Part shown: one piece after another, positions 40,173-50,041 of the stretch
How the letters are laid out: every line of letters starts with the position of its first letter
How positions within the stretch are numbered: the first letter of the stretch is position 1
NCBI GenBank assembly: GCA_017443765.1
Contig: JAFSYB010000051.1
Span: 1-64,000 of the forward strand
DNA length: 64,000 nt
DNA from: Muribaculaceae bacterium
GTDB lineage: Bacteria > Bacteroidota > Bacteroidia > Bacteroidales > Muribaculaceae
Direction: 5' to 3'
Notes under the pieces: generated by a model
What the model saw: the letters and a program-made list of their open reading frames with translations, nothing else
Told to the model about the DNA's origin: nothing
Databases searched by the model: none
Program-made: the position numbers and the translations under genes

Positions 40173-41189
40173 ATGAATTTACGAAAGATAATCGCTTTGG
40201 CCGCAATGGCCATCCTGGCGCTGGGCGCCACTACCGCAACACACGCACAAAATGTGCAGTCGGCCAACAACTCGGCACGTATGCACAAAGACCTGCTGGC
40301 CCGCCAGCAGCGCATCAAAGACCAAATCAAGCTTGAAGAAACACAACAATATGCCGCCGACCTCTACGATGAGGTGGAGCCCGAGCCCGACATCTACACC
40401 GAGGGGTGGGAGAGTGGCCTGGTGAACCCGTACAAGGAGAGTGATGTGCCCATGACCAAGGTGCTCAACCTCAAGGGCTATGTGATGCCCATCGCCAGCA
40501 CGCGTGTCACCTCGCACTATGGCTACCGCCCCCGTTTTGGCCGCAACCACAAGGGCGTGGACATTGGCTGCCCCATGGGCGACACGGTGCGTGCCGCCTT
40601 CAGCGGGCGTGTGCGCCTGACCAAGTTCGAGCGCAACGGCTTCGGCTTCTACGTCATCGTGCGCCACGAGAACGGCCTGGAAACCGTGTACGGCCACCTG
40701 TCGCGCTTCCTGTGTCAGCCCAATCAGTATGTGAAAGCCGGCCAGCCCATCGCGTTGAGCGGTTCCACTGGCCGCAGCACGGGGCCGCACCTGCATTTCG
40801 AGACCCGATTCATGGGCTACGCCATCAATCCCGAGGCCATCTTCGACTTTGAGAACCGCGTGACGCACACCGACACCTACACCTTTAACAAGAACACCTA
40901 CACGCAGTCGCGCCGCTACGCTCCCAGCCGCCGTTACGCCGCCGCCAAGTCGGCCGACACGGGCGCGAAACCCAGCACGGGTGTGTCGAAGTCGAGCCGC
41001 GGCGGCAAGAGCGCCAAGGCCGGCAAGGGCAAGCACGAGAACTCGCAGCGCAGCACCTACAAGGTGCGCCGGGGCGACAACCTGGGCAAGATTGCCGCAC
41101 GCAACGGCACCACCGTGGCGCAGCTCAAGAAGCTCAACGGCATCAAGGGCAACAACGTGCCCGCAGGCAAGGTGCTTCGCGTGAAGTGA
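40173..41189 (+). CDS. Secreted M23 peptidase with C-terminal LysM domain
   Basis: A 338-residue exported peptidoglycan hydrolase. It has a signal peptide (about 1-25) and a helical stretch. The LytM domain (about 105-230) includes HYGYRPRFGRNHKGVDIGCPMG (only part of the motif is needed: H-x3-D in HKGVD) and GPHLHFE. A Ser/Lys/Arg-rich linker follows, then a LysM domain (about 290-337: YKVRRGDNLGKIAARNGTT) that binds peptidoglycan. The ATG at 40173 is preferred to the in-frame TTG at 40167. It shares a bidirectional terminator with uvrA. Confidence 0.92.
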   Translation: MNLRKIIALAAMAILALGATTATHAQNVQSANNSARMHKDLLARQQRIKDQIKLEETQQYAADLYDEVEPEPDIYTEGWESGLVNPYKESDVPMTKVLNLKGYVMPIASTRVTSHYGYRPRFGRNHKGVDIGCPMGDTVRAAFSGRVRLTKFERNGFGFYVIVRHENGLETVYGHLSRFLCQPNQYVKAGQPIALSGSTGRSTGPHLHFETRFMGYAINPEAIFDFENRVTHTDTYTFNKNTYTQSRRYAPSRRYAAAKSADTGAKPSTGVSKSSRGGKSAKAGKGKHENSQRSTYKVRRGDNLGKIAARNGTTVAQLKKLNGIKGNNVPAGKVLRVK

Positions 41190-41199
41190 GGCAAATGTG

Positions 41200-41258
41200 A
41201 CCGACAAAAAATAGCGCATCAGCCATAATGTGGCGTGGTGCGCTATTTTTTTGTCGGT
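41200..41258. terminator. Bidirectional terminator between the M23-LysM gene and uvrA
   Basis: Long inverted repeat with arms 41200-41218 and 41239-41258 (19 and 20 nt, one extra T) and a 20-nt loop. The arms contain A6 and T7 tracts, so a GC stem followed by a T-run is presented on either strand. Confidence 0.8.
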
Positions 41259-41342
41259 AATTAGAAAGAATGAGCGAGATAAGGTGGCAAACACATCTTA
41301 CTGTTTTGTCATCGCCTGTCGGCGATAGAGGGCCGCAGTGCA

Positions 41343-44183
41343 TTAGCTTCTTTCCATCTTCGCTTTCAGGAACTGTCCGGTGTGGCTTGCGGGGTTGGCT
41401 GCAATCTGCTCGGGGGTGCCGGTGGCCACCACGGTGCCGCCGGCATCGCCGCCCTCGGGGCCGAGGTCGATGATGTGGTCGGCACACTTGATCACGTCCA
41501 TGTTGTGCTCAATCACCACCACGGTGTGGCCGCGGTCGATGAGCTGTCCCAGCGAACGAAGCAGCGTGTTGATGTCGTGGAAGTGCAGTCCGGTGGTGGG
41601 TTCGTCGAAGATGTAGATTGTGGGCGACTGATGCTCGCCGGCCAAGTAGTAGGCCAGCTTCACGCGCTGGTTCTCGCCCCCCGACAGTGTGGAGGAGCTC
41701 TGGCCGAGCTTGATGTAGCCCAGTCCCACATCTTGCAGGGGCTTGAGCCGCTTGATAATCCTGCCGGGTATGCCGCTGCGGCCTTTGCCGGCTTGCGCGG
41801 TGGTGTCGCATTCGGCACTGAAGAACTCAATGGCCTGGTTCACGGTCATGTCGAGGATGTCGCTAACTGATTTGCCGCGATAGAGCACGTCGAGTGCGTT
41901 GCGCGAGTAGCGCTTGCCGTGGCACGCCTCGCAGGGCAGGGTGATGTCGGCCATGAACTGCATCTCGATGGTGATGGTGCCCTCGCCCTTGCACTCCTCG
42001 CAGCGCCCGCCGGGGGTGTTGAACGAGAAGAAGCCTGGGCCGTAACCCATCTGCTTCGCAAGCTGCTGCTCGCTGAAGAGCTGGCGAATTTCGTCGAATG
42101 CTTTTAGATAGGTGGCGGGGTTGCTGCGCGAGCTCTTGCCGATGGGGTTTTGGTCCACCAGCTCCACGTGTTCGATGCGCTTGAGGTCGCCGCGCAGTCC
42201 GCTGTGCGTTCCAGGGCGCTCGGCGCTTTGGTCGAAGTGTCGTGCCAGGGTTCGGTAGAGGATGTCGGTCACCAGGGTGCTCTTGCCGCTGCCGCTCACG
42301 CCCGTCACCACGGTCATCACGCCCAGCGGAAAGCGCACGTCGATACCGCGCAGGTTGTTCTCGGCAGCCCCCGTGATCTCGATGTAGTTGTTCCACTTGC
42401 GGCGGTGCTTGGGCAGGGGGATTTCCAGCTCGTGGGTGAGGTAGCGGGCCGTGTAGCTGCGTTGTGCCGCTGGCAGGTCGCCGAGGGCGCCCTGGAACAC
42501 TACCTCGCCGCCATGGCGTCCGGCTTCGGGGCCGATGTCGATGAGGTAGTCGGCGGCACGCATGATTTCCTCGTCGTGCTCCACCACCACCACGGTGTTT
42601 CCCAGATCGCGCAGGCGGTGCAGCACATGAATCAGGCGGTCGGTGTCGCGAGCGTGAAGACCAATGCTGGGCTCGTCGAGGATGTAGAGCGACCCCACCA
42701 ATGCGCTGCCTAACGAGGTGGCCAGGTTGATGCGCTGGCTCTCGCCGCCCGACAGTGTTGACGACAGGCGGTCGAGGGTGAGGTAGCCCAGCCCCACGTC
42801 GAGCAGGAAGTTCAGGCGGTTGACAATCTCGGTGAGCAGGCGCCGTGCCACCACGGCATCCTCGCCATCGAGCGTGAGTTGGCTGAACCACTGTGCCAGC
42901 TCACTCACGGGCATCTGCACCAGGTCGCCGATGCTCTTGCCGCCCACACGCACGTAAGCGGCCTCGGGTTTCAGCCGCGAGCCGTGGCAGGTGGGGCACA
43001 GGGTCTTGCCCCGGTATCGGGCCAGCATCACGCGGTACTGGATGTTGTGGCTCTTGCTCTTCACCCATTCAAAAAAACCGTCGATGCCCGTCCACCCCTT
43101 GCCATCGCCATGCCACAGCAGGTCCTTTTGCTGACGGGTGAGTTGCAGGTAGGGGGTGTGGATGGGGAAATCGTGGCGGGCGGCCACGTGAATGAACTCA
43201 CGCTTGACCTCGCCCATCACCGGTCCGCGCCAGCACATCACAGCGTCGTCGTAGACCGAGAGGGTCTTGTCGGGCACCACCAGGTTCTCGTCGATTCCCA
43301 CCACGCGGCCAAAGCCCTCGCACGTGGGGCAGGCTCCCACGGGATTGTTGAAGTTGAACATCAGGTCGGTGGGTTCGGCAAAGGTGATGCCGTCGGCCTC
43401 GAAGCGTTTCGAGAATCGCCGCTCGGTGCGTGTGCCGTCGGCATTCCACACCATGAGAATGCACTCGCCGTGCCCCTCGTGGAAGGCAGTCTGCAACGAG
43501 TCGAGCACGCGCAGCTCTTCCTCCCGGGTGTGGCTGGCGGCCAGACGGTCGATGAGCAGGCGCCACGCGGAGTGGGGGAGTGCCGCCTCGCCACCCTGCA
43601 CAAGGGCGATGGCCTGGGTGATGGGCACAAACTCGCCGTCGCGCTCCAGGCGGGAGTATCCGCCGCTTTGCAACACGGCGAGCTGGTCGGCCAGCGCGCG
43701 TCCCGGGGGCACGATGACCTCGGTGAGCAGCGCGTAACGGGTGTCCTGGGGCAGGGCACTAATGGCGCGCACCACATCGGCCGAGGTGTGCTTTTTCACC
43801 AGCTGCCCCGACACGGGCGAGAACGTCTTGCCCACACGCGAGAACAGCAGCCGCAGGTAGTCGTAAATCTCGGTCGAGGTGCCCACGGTGCTGCGCGAGT
43901 TGCGCGTGTTCACCTTTTGCTCGATGGCGATGGCCGGCGGCAAGCCGCGAATGAAGTCGCACTCGGGCTTGGCCATACGCCCCAGGAACTGGCGAGCATA
44001 CGACGACAGGCTCTCCACGTAGCGGCGCTGCCCCTCGGCGTAGAGCGTGTCGAAGGCCAGCGACGACTTGCCCGAACCCGACAGGCCGGTGATGACAACG
44101 AATTGGTTGCGAGGCACGCGCACGTCAACATTTTTCAGGTTGTTGACGCGAGCACCCTTGACGATGATTTCTTTCGGGTTCAT
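41343..44183 (-). CDS. uvrA: Excinuclease ABC subunit A
   Basis: Damage-recognition ATPase of nucleotide excision repair, 946 residues. It has two ABC modules. Walker A sites are GLSGSGKSS near residue 35 and GVSGSGKST near 630; signature motifs are LSGGESQR and LSGGENQR, each followed by DEP Walker B. Zinc-finger cysteines lie in [13 protein letters not shown] and in CEECKGEG...[10 protein letters not shown]. The start at 44183 ([18 protein letters not shown]) matches the family; an in-frame start at 44273 would add 30 unrelated residues. A DUF3307 gene lies 61 nt upstream on the same strand. Confidence 0.96.
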   Translation of the reverse strand: MNPKEIIVKGARVNNLKNVDVRVPRNQFVVITGLSGSGKSSLAFDTLYAEGQRRYVESLSSYARQFLGRMAKPECDFIRGLPPAIAIEQKVNTRNSRSTVGTSTEIYDYLRLLFSRVGKTFSPVSGQLVKKHTSADVVRAISALPQDTRYALLTEVIVPPGRALADQLAVLQSGGYSRLERDGEFVPITQAIALVQGGEAALPHSAWRLLIDRLAASHTREEELRVLDSLQTAFHEGHGECILMVWNADGTRTERRFSKRFEADGITFAEPTDLMFNFNNPVGACPTCEGFGRVVGIDENLVVPDKTLSVYDDAVMCWRGPVMGEVKREFIHVAARHDFPIHTPYLQLTRQQKDLLWHGDGKGWTGIDGFFEWVKSKSHNIQYRVMLARYRGKTLCPTCHGSRLKPEAAYVRVGGKSIGDLVQMPVSELAQWFSQLTLDGEDAVVARRLLTEIVNRLNFLLDVGLGYLTLDRLSSTLSGGESQRINLATSLGSALVGSLYILDEPSIGLHARDTDRLIHVLHRLRDLGNTVVVVEHDEEIMRAADYLIDIGPEAGRHGGEVVFQGALGDLPAAQRSYTARYLTHELEIPLPKHRRKWNNYIEITGAAENNLRGIDVRFPLGVMTVVTGVSGSGKSTLVTDILYRTLARHFDQSAERPGTHSGLRGDLKRIEHVELVDQNPIGKSSRSNPATYLKAFDEIRQLFSEQQLAKQMGYGPGFFSFNTPGGRCEECKGEGTITIEMQFMADITLPCEACHGKRYSRNALDVLYRGKSVSDILDMTVNQAIEFFSAECDTTAQAGKGRSGIPGRIIKRLKPLQDVGLGYIKLGQSSSTLSGGENQRVKLAYYLAGEHQSPTIYIFDEPTTGLHFHDINTLLRSLGQLIDRGHTVVVIEHNMDVIKCADHIIDLGPEGGDAGGTVVATGTPEQIAANPASHTGQFLKAKMERS

Positions 44184-44244
44184 GGCTTGGTCACGAAAAG
44201 CTGACAATGCTAAAAAATAACTGACGTGTAATAATTTGCCCCCC

Positions 44245-44607
44245 TCAAATTGCCATTTTGCAGATGGCGACAATCACCAACACATGCAGCAGTTGGTCGA
44301 AGCCGAATAACTGCCAGTAGGCTTTGTGTTGCGCATTGGCCAACTTAGGGTGACGGCTCATCAGCCGCCCCTTGGCGGTGTCGATGGCTAAGTGCGAGCA
44401 ACATTCCAGTGCCCCCAGCTGTGCGCACACAAAAACCGAAACACCTGCCGCCATCAGGCAAGGCAACATCAACGCCGCGTGCACAGCGGCATGGCCGGCA
44501 ATGGGCAGCAAGGGTTTTCCCTCGGCTTTGGCGGCAATCATGCCCGGTGTGGTGAGCACAAAATCGGCCACATAGTGGCACACCAATAAAATGGTCAGCA
44601 ACAACAT
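44245..44607 (-). CDS. DUF3307-family membrane protein
   Basis: A 120-residue integral membrane protein with about three hydrophobic helices. The DUF3307 hallmark LLVCHYVADFVLTTP is at the N-terminus, and it ends in QLLHVLVIVAICKM. Function unknown. The start is ambiguous: a GTG at 44661 overlaps the HerA-like stop (GTGA), implying coupling, but would add 18 residues that are not family-like; the ATG at 44607 gives the usual start and is used here. It precedes uvrA in the same direction. Confidence 0.72.
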   Translation of the reverse strand: MLLLTILLVCHYVADFVLTTPGMIAAKAEGKPLLPIAGHAAVHAALMLPCLMAAGVSVFVCAQLGALECCSHLAIDTAKGRLMSRHPKLANAQHKAYWQLFGFDQLLHVLVIVAICKMAI

Positions 44608-44657
44608 TGAACCCCAACAAGGTGAAACGGTGAAAGCCAAGCGGTGGCCGAAAAGCC

Positions 44658-46235
44658 TCACTTGATCAAATTACCCAGAATGTCGCGGGTGATGGTTCGG
44701 GTCACGGCTTGTGTTGCGCTCTTGGTGATTTTAGCCGTGTTGCTGGTTCGCGACTTGGTCTTCTTGCCGCTGATTTTGTTCGACACGCTGGTGCCGATGA
44801 TGGTTGCGATCACGCTGGTGACGGCGGTGACGACAGCTTTGAGTATTCTCTTGAGCAGCCCGGGGCGCTTGGCTTTCTCTTTCTCCTCCTTTTCCTTGGC
44901 TTTAGCGGCCTCGGCCTCGGCTTTGGCGGCTTCGGCCTCGGCAGCCTCTTTCTCGCCCTGTTCGAGCAAGACCTCGAAGGCCGAATCACGCTCCACGGCC
45001 TTGTCGTATTTGCCGTAGAGGCGCGACTGCTTGATGAGGTCGAGGCGTTGTCCCTCGGTGATGGCGCCAATCTGGCTCAGCGGGAACAGCACCTTGGCGC
45101 GCTCGACCACGCTCGGTGCTCCCTGCCCGTCGAGGAACGACACCAGAGCCTCGCCGGTCTCAAGGGTTGTGATGGCCTCGTCGGTGCGGAACGCCGGGTT
45201 GGCACGGAAGGTGTCGGCGGCGGTTTTCACAGCCTTTTGATCCTTGGGGGTGAACGCCCGCAGGGCATGCTGCACCCGGTTGCCCAGCTGTCCGAGGATG
45301 ATGTCGGGGATGTCGGCGGGACTTTGTGTCACAAAGTAAATGCCCACGCCCTTGCTTCGGATTAAGCGGATAACTTGCTCAATCTTGTCGACCAGCGCCT
45401 TGGGCGTGTCGTCGAAGAGCATGTGCGCCTCATCGAAGAAGAACACCAGTTTGGGCAGCTCCAGGTCGCCCACCTCGGGCAATGTGGTGTATAGCTCCGA
45501 GATCAGCCACAGCAGGAAGGTGCTGTAGAGTTTGGGTTGGAGCATTAGCTTGTCGGCGGCGAGCACGCTCATCACGCCCTTACCGCCCTCTTGCTGGAGC
45601 AAGTCGTGGATGTCAAACATCGGGTTTCCCAGGAACTTGTCGCCGCCCTGGGTTTCGAGTTGGAGCAGCGAGCGCTGGATGGCACCCACGGTGGCCGTGG
45701 CAATGTTGCCATAGGTGGTGGTGTACTCTCGCGCGTGCTTCGAGAGGTAGTCGAGCATGGCGCGCAAGTCTTTGATGTCGTCGAGCAGCAGTCCCCGCTC
45801 ATCGGCCACGCGGAACAGCACGTTCATCACGCCCGTCTGTGTCTCATTGAGCCCAAGCATACGGCTCAGCAGCTCCGGTCCAAGGTGCGACACGGTGGCA
45901 CGCATGGGATGCCCCTGCTCGCCATAGATGTCGTAGAACCGCGTGGGGCAAGGCTGAAACTGTGGGTCGGCGAGGCCGAACTCCGGCAGGCGCTTCTCGA
46001 TGAACCCGCTCATTCGCCCCGGCTGGCTGATGCCGCTCAGGTCGCCCTTCATGTCGGCCATGAAACACGGCACCCCAGCCTGGCAGAAACTCTCGGCCAT
46101 CACTTGCAGCGTCACCGTCTTGCCCGTGCCTGTGGCACCGGCAATCAGACCGTGGCGGTTGGCCAGCTTGCCAGGGATGCTGATCGCGCCTTTATCGCCA
46201 TGCGCGATGTAGAAACCTTCACTTTGAGTATACAT
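44658..46235 (-). CDS. HerA-like ATPase (DUF853/YjgR family)
   Basis: A 525-residue P-loop ATPase related to HerA/FtsK helicases. Walker A is [12 protein letters not shown] near residue 32, Walker B is [12 protein letters not shown] near residue 260, and a sensor-like [11 protein letters not shown] follows. The tail (about 425-475) is a Lys/Glu/Ala-rich helix and then a basic region (KTKSRTSN). YjgR-type proteins are widespread but poorly characterised; a DNA-translocating role is inferred. The ATG at 46235 is favoured over 46268 because the family starts with the SEGFYIAHG strand. No NurA nuclease gene is adjacent. Confidence 0.85.
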   Translation of the reverse strand: MYTQSEGFYIAHGDKGAISIPGKLANRHGLIAGATGTGKTVTLQVMAESFCQAGVPCFMADMKGDLSGISQPGRMSGFIEKRLPEFGLADPQFQPCPTRFYDIYGEQGHPMRATVSHLGPELLSRMLGLNETQTGVMNVLFRVADERGLLLDDIKDLRAMLDYLSKHAREYTTTYGNIATATVGAIQRSLLQLETQGGDKFLGNPMFDIHDLLQQEGGKGVMSVLAADKLMLQPKLYSTFLLWLISELYTTLPEVGDLELPKLVFFFDEAHMLFDDTPKALVDKIEQVIRLIRSKGVGIYFVTQSPADIPDIILGQLGNRVQHALRAFTPKDQKAVKTAADTFRANPAFRTDEAITTLETGEALVSFLDGQGAPSVVERAKVLFPLSQIGAITEGQRLDLIKQSRLYGKYDKAVERDSAFEVLLEQGEKEAAEAEAAKAEAEAAKAKEKEEKEKAKRPGLLKRILKAVVTAVTSVIATIIGTSVSNKISGKKTKSRTSNTAKITKSATQAVTRTITRDILGNLIK

Positions 46236-46646
46236 GAGTTGAATGTTTTTAAGTCGTTTGTTTTTCAAACTGCAAATTTACGTTTTTATATCGACACGGC
46301 CAACGCATATTCTCAAAAAAAACTATGCGGTCGCAGGGTGGGTGCTGCCGGAGAGGCGATTTCATTGGGCGAGATGATGAAAAATGACGAGAACACTTCG
46401 GTGCCAGCGACACGCGCCACCGCGTTCAGTTTGCGCGATTGTTGTGGATACGCCCAATGTGGTTGTAGCCATGTAATTGCCATGTTATTCACTGTAAATC
46501 AGCCATTTGAGTCGATGCGCGCCAGTCGGGAGCGTGATGATGCGCACCCTGTGAATAATTTTTTGCAATTTATCGTCACCATCGATATACTAATTATCTT
46601 GTGCATTGCGTTATAAATCATGTGTTGAACCAATACCTGATTGCCT
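46236..46646. other. Intergenic region between the HerA-like gene and a small ORF
   Basis: No gene is supported in these 411 bases apart from the leftward promoter at 46273-46304. The middle has mixed composition with broken frames on both strands. Nothing else is recognised. Confidence 0.45.
46273..46304 (-). promoter_or_regulatory. Probable promoter for the HerA-like gene
   Basis: Minus strand: GTTG (46304-46301; weak -33), 20-nt spacer, TAAATTTG (46280-46273; exact -7). The predicted leader is about 30 nt for the ATG at 46235. Confidence 0.45.
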
Positions 46647-46811
46647 ATGCAAAAAACCTCTACTCCAATCAAGTCGGCGCAGAGGAATGAGCATCAAGCG
46701 TCGGTTGCGCGGCCCAGGCGGGCCACCATCGAGTTTATCAAGCAGTTTGCGCGCGTCTACACTTTTTGTGCTGCGGTGCCTGCTGGCCTCGGTGAGTTTA
46801 TCGCCAACTGA
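46647..46811 (+). CDS. Small 54-residue hypothetical protein
   Basis: ATG at 46647 to TGA at 46811. It begins MQKTSTPIKSAQ, continues with a basic helix (VARPRRATIEFIKQFARVY) and ends AAVPAGLGEFIAN. The composition is protein-like, and the IEFIKQFARVYTF...LGEFIAN pattern resembles a group of tiny Bacteroidales proteins I have seen annotated as hypothetical; homology is unverified. No promoter was found. It lies tail-to-tail with the nucleoside phosphorylase, whose terminator follows. Confidence 0.45.
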   Translation: MQKTSTPIKSAQRNEHQASVARPRRATIEFIKQFARVYTFCAAVPAGLGEFIAN

Positions 46812-46845
46812 CATCAGCCATGCATTATTCCCCGGTCGCAAACAA

Positions 46846-46898
46846 GAAAGAAAAAGAAGAAGCGAGTTGCAAGCCCAGTGGGGCGGCACTCGCTTCTT
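46846..46898 (-). terminator. Rho-independent terminator of the nucleoside phosphorylase gene
   Basis: Inverted repeat (46857-46870 and 46886-46898, one bulge) with a 15-nt loop, followed on the minus strand by CTTTTTCTTTC. It starts 29 nt past the stop at 46927. Confidence 0.75.
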
Positions 46899-46926
46899 GC
46901 TTGTCGGTTCTTGCGTAAGGCGCAAC

Positions 46927-47811
46927 TCAATCCGCCGTCAGGCGGTCGACCACCACGGCCACCAGGTCGTTGACGGCAGTCTTGTAGTTGGTGTTTGCTT
47001 CGGTTGCCACGCGGTTGGCAATAATGGAGCACACCGTCATGGCGCGGTGTCCCAGAACACGCGCCAATCCCTGAAGGGCTGCGCTCTCCATCTCATAGTT
47101 GGTGATGCGGTGCCCGTTGTATTCAAAAGCCTCGATGCGGTGGTTGAGTTCGGGCTCCATCAGCCGTGCCCTCACCTCGCGGCCCTGCGGGCCGTAGAAA
47201 CCCACAGCCGAGATGGTGCACCCGCGCACCATGTCGTCGCGGCCGATGCGTTCAACCAACCAAGGGTCGGCATCCACCACGTAGGGCTTGGCGAATAGCG
47301 GGTTCCAGTTCACAAAGTTGCAGAACTCGCGCTCGAAGTCGAGGTCGCTCACCGCGTTGCGGTCGGCGTAGTAGTTTAGCACGCCATCGAAGCCCAGTGC
47401 TTTGGCGGCAATCACCGCCGTGCCCACGGGCACGTTGGGTTGCAAGCCTCCGCTGGTGCCGATGCGCACGATGTTGAGCGTGCGGTGCTCGTCGCGTGGC
47501 ACGCGCGTGGCGAAGTCGACGTTGGCCAGAGCATCAAGCTCGGTGACTACAATGTCGATGTTGTCGCCGCCAATGCCATGCGAGAGCGCCATCACGCGCT
47601 TGCCATTCCGTGTGCCGCCAATGGTGTGAAACTCGCGGCTGCTCACCTCGAAATCCTGGGTGTCGAAATGCGCTGCAATCATAGGCACCCGGCCGGGGTC
47701 ACCGCACACAATAATATTGTCGCACAACTGTTCGGGCTTCACATGGATATGGAATGCCGAGCCATCATCGTTGATGATCAACTCACTGTCGGGGATTATC
47801 TTCTTTTCCAT
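46927..47811 (-). CDS. Nucleoside phosphorylase (uridine phosphorylase-like)
   Basis: Phosphorolysis of a nucleoside to base and ribose-1-phosphate; 294 residues of the NP-I family. GDPGRVPMIAAHF is the phosphate-binding N-terminal motif, VRIGTSGGLQPNVPVGTAV the central motif, and YEMESAALQGLARVLG holds the ribose-binding Met-Glu pair. Pyrimidine preference is inferred from resemblance to Udp-type members and is uncertain. The ATG at 47811 is chosen over an in-frame one at 47877, which gives a non-family extension. Single gene with its own terminator. Confidence 0.85.
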   Translation of the reverse strand: MEKKIIPDSELIINDDGSAFHIHVKPEQLCDNIIVCGDPGRVPMIAAHFDTQDFEVSSREFHTIGGTRNGKRVMALSHGIGGDNIDIVVTELDALANVDFATRVPRDEHRTLNIVRIGTSGGLQPNVPVGTAVIAAKALGFDGVLNYYADRNAVSDLDFEREFCNFVNWNPLFAKPYVVDADPWLVERIGRDDMVRGCTISAVGFYGPQGREVRARLMEPELNHRIEAFEYNGHRITNYEMESAALQGLARVLGHRAMTVCSIIANRVATEANTNYKTAVNDLVAVVVDRLTAD

Positions 47812-47973
47812 TTTGCGCTTGATTATGATTAAACGACAAATATACGGCCTTTTTGTGGACAGGCTGTCATCTGGCACGGAAATTTAACCACATTTAGCAA
47901 TAAGGGGTGTACGGAGTGCGGAAACGCAAAAAATGCCTAAAAAACAGCCCAAGCGGCACCCTGCGGAACTTTT

Positions 47974-48007
47974 TTTGCGTTTATATCGAAAAATGTCGCT
48001 AAATTTG
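47974..48007 (+). promoter_or_regulatory. Probable promoter for dnaN
   Basis: TTTG (47974-47977), 22-nt spacer, TAAATTTG (48000-48007). The -7 box is exact and the spacer slightly long. It implies a leader of about 75 nt. Confidence 0.45.
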
Positions 48008-48086
48008 TAGGTTAAAGTTGTGTCGCAGGCCTGGCAGCCCAAGCGACTCAACGCAGAAAGCATATCATTTAAAACTACCTAACAAT

Positions 48087-49205
48087 ATGAAATTCAACAT
48101 TCAAAGCAAACCTTTGCTGTCGCATCTGACGGCAGTGAGCAAGGTAATCAGCAACAAGAACGCCTATGCGATACTCGACAATTTCCTCTTCGAGTTGGAA
48201 GGCGAGCGCCTGGTGGTTACCGGCAGCGACATGGAAACACGCATGACCACCACCATCGAGGTGCCCGGCGCCGAGGGCAACGGCCGCTTTGCCGTGGATG
48301 TGAAGCGCATGTTGAACCTGCTGCGCGAGCTGCCCGACGTGGGCCTCACCATCGAAGTGAACGAGGAGAACCTGGAGGTGACCATCACCTATCTGAACGG
48401 TGAGTTCAACATCACGGCATTCAACGGCGACGACTACCCGCTCAAGGCACCCGCCTCCGAGGGCGAGCAAGTGCTGTTGCTGTCGGAGAAAGACGTGTGC
48501 GACGGCATCAACCACACCCTTTTTGCGGTGGGCACCGACGAAATGCACCCACAGTTCATGGGCATTTATTGGGACATCAAGCCCGACAACATCACCTTTG
48601 TGGCCAGCGATTCGCACAAGCTGGTGCGCTACATCAAGAACAAGGTTCAGCCCAACACCGAGCGGTCGTTCATCTTGCCTGCCAAGCCGGCCTCCATCTT
48701 GAGCTCGGTGCTCGACAAGGGCAGCAGCGAGCCGGTGCGCATCACCGTCGACGACACCAGCGCCACCTTTGAGGTGGGTGCCTATATGCTCTCGTGCAGG
48801 TTCATCAACGGCCGTTATCCCGACTATAACAAGGTGATTCCGCAGGACAGCCCCAAGAGTGTGCTCACCGACCGCATGACGCTGCTCACGGCCATGCGCC
48901 GCGTGTCGATTTTCGCCAACGTCGGTGGTCTGGTTAAAATCATGCTTGGCAACGATGGCATGAAGCTCACCGCGCAAGACCTGGACCATGCCACCAGCGC
49001 CGAGGAGCGTATCCAATGCGACTATCAGGGCGACGAGCTCGTCATGGGATTCAAGAACTCCGACATTATCGAGGTGCTGAACAACATCGATGCCGAGTCG
49101 GTGCTCATCAGGCTAAGCGACCCCGGTCGTGCCGGCATCTTCCTGCCCAGCGAGCAGAAAGAGGGTGAGGAGCTGCTTGTGCTGCAAATGCCCATGATGA
49201 TTTGA
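48087..49205 (+). CDS. dnaN: DNA polymerase III subunit beta (sliding clamp)
   Basis: Ring-forming processivity clamp, 372 residues in three similar domains. It starts MKFNIQSKPLLSHLTAVSKVI and shows DVKRMLNLLRELPD, TLFAVGTDEMHPQFMGIYW and DSHKLVRY, all typical of beta-clamps. The final hydrophobic segment (LLVLQMPMMI) is the usual C-terminus. An upstream in-frame ATG at 48018 would add 23 atypical residues. It leads a conserved rightward run with the exonuclease 3 nt downstream, and dnaA is not in the window. Confidence 0.97.
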   Translation: MKFNIQSKPLLSHLTAVSKVISNKNAYAILDNFLFELEGERLVVTGSDMETRMTTTIEVPGAEGNGRFAVDVKRMLNLLRELPDVGLTIEVNEENLEVTITYLNGEFNITAFNGDDYPLKAPASEGEQVLLLSEKDVCDGINHTLFAVGTDEMHPQFMGIYWDIKPDNITFVASDSHKLVRYIKNKVQPNTERSFILPAKPASILSSVLDKGSSEPVRITVDDTSATFEVGAYMLSCRFINGRYPDYNKVIPQDSPKSVLTDRMTLLTAMRRVSIFANVGGLVKIMLGNDGMKLTAQDLDHATSAEERIQCDYQGDELVMGFKNSDIIEVLNNIDAESVLIRLSDPGRAGIFLPSEQKEGEELLVLQMPMMI

Positions 49206-49208
49206 CGC

Positions 49209-50039
49209 ATGGAACTCAACCTCAAGCAACCGCTCATCGTCTTTGATGTGGAGTCCACTGGCCTGAGCATCACCAAAGACCGCATTATTGAGTTGAGTTA
49301 TATTAAGGTGTATCCCGACGGCCAGGAAGAGGCACGCACTTTCCGCTTCAACCCCGGAATGCCCATTCCGGCCGAGACCACAGCTTTGCACCACATTACC
49401 GACAACGACGTTGCCAACTGCCCAACGTTTGAGCAGTTGGCAACGGAGATTGCCCGCATTTTCCACAACTGCGACATCGCCGGCTTTAACAGCACCCACT
49501 TCGACATCCCACTGTTGGCGCAGGAGATGGCCAAGGCGAATGTGGAATTCGACCTGAGTGCCTGCCGTTTTATCGATGTGCAGACCATTTTCCATAAAAA
49601 GGAAAAGCGCGACCTGCCCGCCGCGAGCCGATTCTATTGCGGCGAGGAGATGGAGAACCAACACAACGCCATGGCCGATGCACGCACCACGCTCAACGTG
49701 CTGCGCGCCCAGCTCGACCGCTATCCCGATCTGGAAAACGATGTGGAGGCGCTTTCGAGATACTCCTCACACACGCGCAATGTGGACCTTGCGGGGCGCG
49801 TGGTGCTCAACGAGCAGGGGCAGCCCACCATCAACTTCGGCAGATACCGCGGCCAGCTGCTCGACGAAGTGGTGGCGCGTGACCCGGGCTATGTGGGCTG
49901 GGTGACGAGCGGCGACTTTGCCGAGGACACCAAGCGCGTGTTCACCGACGCACGCAAGCGCGTGAAACAGGCTGGCAAGCGCGAAGCCTCGGCACAGCAA
50001 CTCGAGGCGTTACAGTCGAAGTTTAAAAACAATATGTAA
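49209..50039 (+). CDS. DEDDh 3'-5' exonuclease (DnaQ-like) with ExoX-type C-terminal domain
   Basis: A 276-residue protein. The exonuclease domain (about 8-165) has DVEST, NSTHFDIPLL and HNAMADA, completing the DEDDh active site. The C-terminal segment (about 200-255) INFGRYRGQLLDEVVARDPGYVGWV matches the ExoX-like C-terminal module. Location 3 nt after dnaN suggests a proofreading or clamp-associated role, as DnaE here has no fused exonuclease. It might serve as the epsilon subunit, but that is inference. Confidence 0.88.
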   Translation: MELNLKQPLIVFDVESTGLSITKDRIIELSYIKVYPDGQEEARTFRFNPGMPIPAETTALHHITDNDVANCPTFEQLATEIARIFHNCDIAGFNSTHFDIPLLAQEMAKANVEFDLSACRFIDVQTIFHKKEKRDLPAASRFYCGEEMENQHNAMADARTTLNVLRAQLDRYPDLENDVEALSRYSSHTRNVDLAGRVVLNEQGQPTINFGRYRGQLLDEVVARDPGYVGWVTSGDFAEDTKRVFTDARKRVKQAGKREASAQQLEALQSKFKNNM

Positions 50040-50041
50040 AA

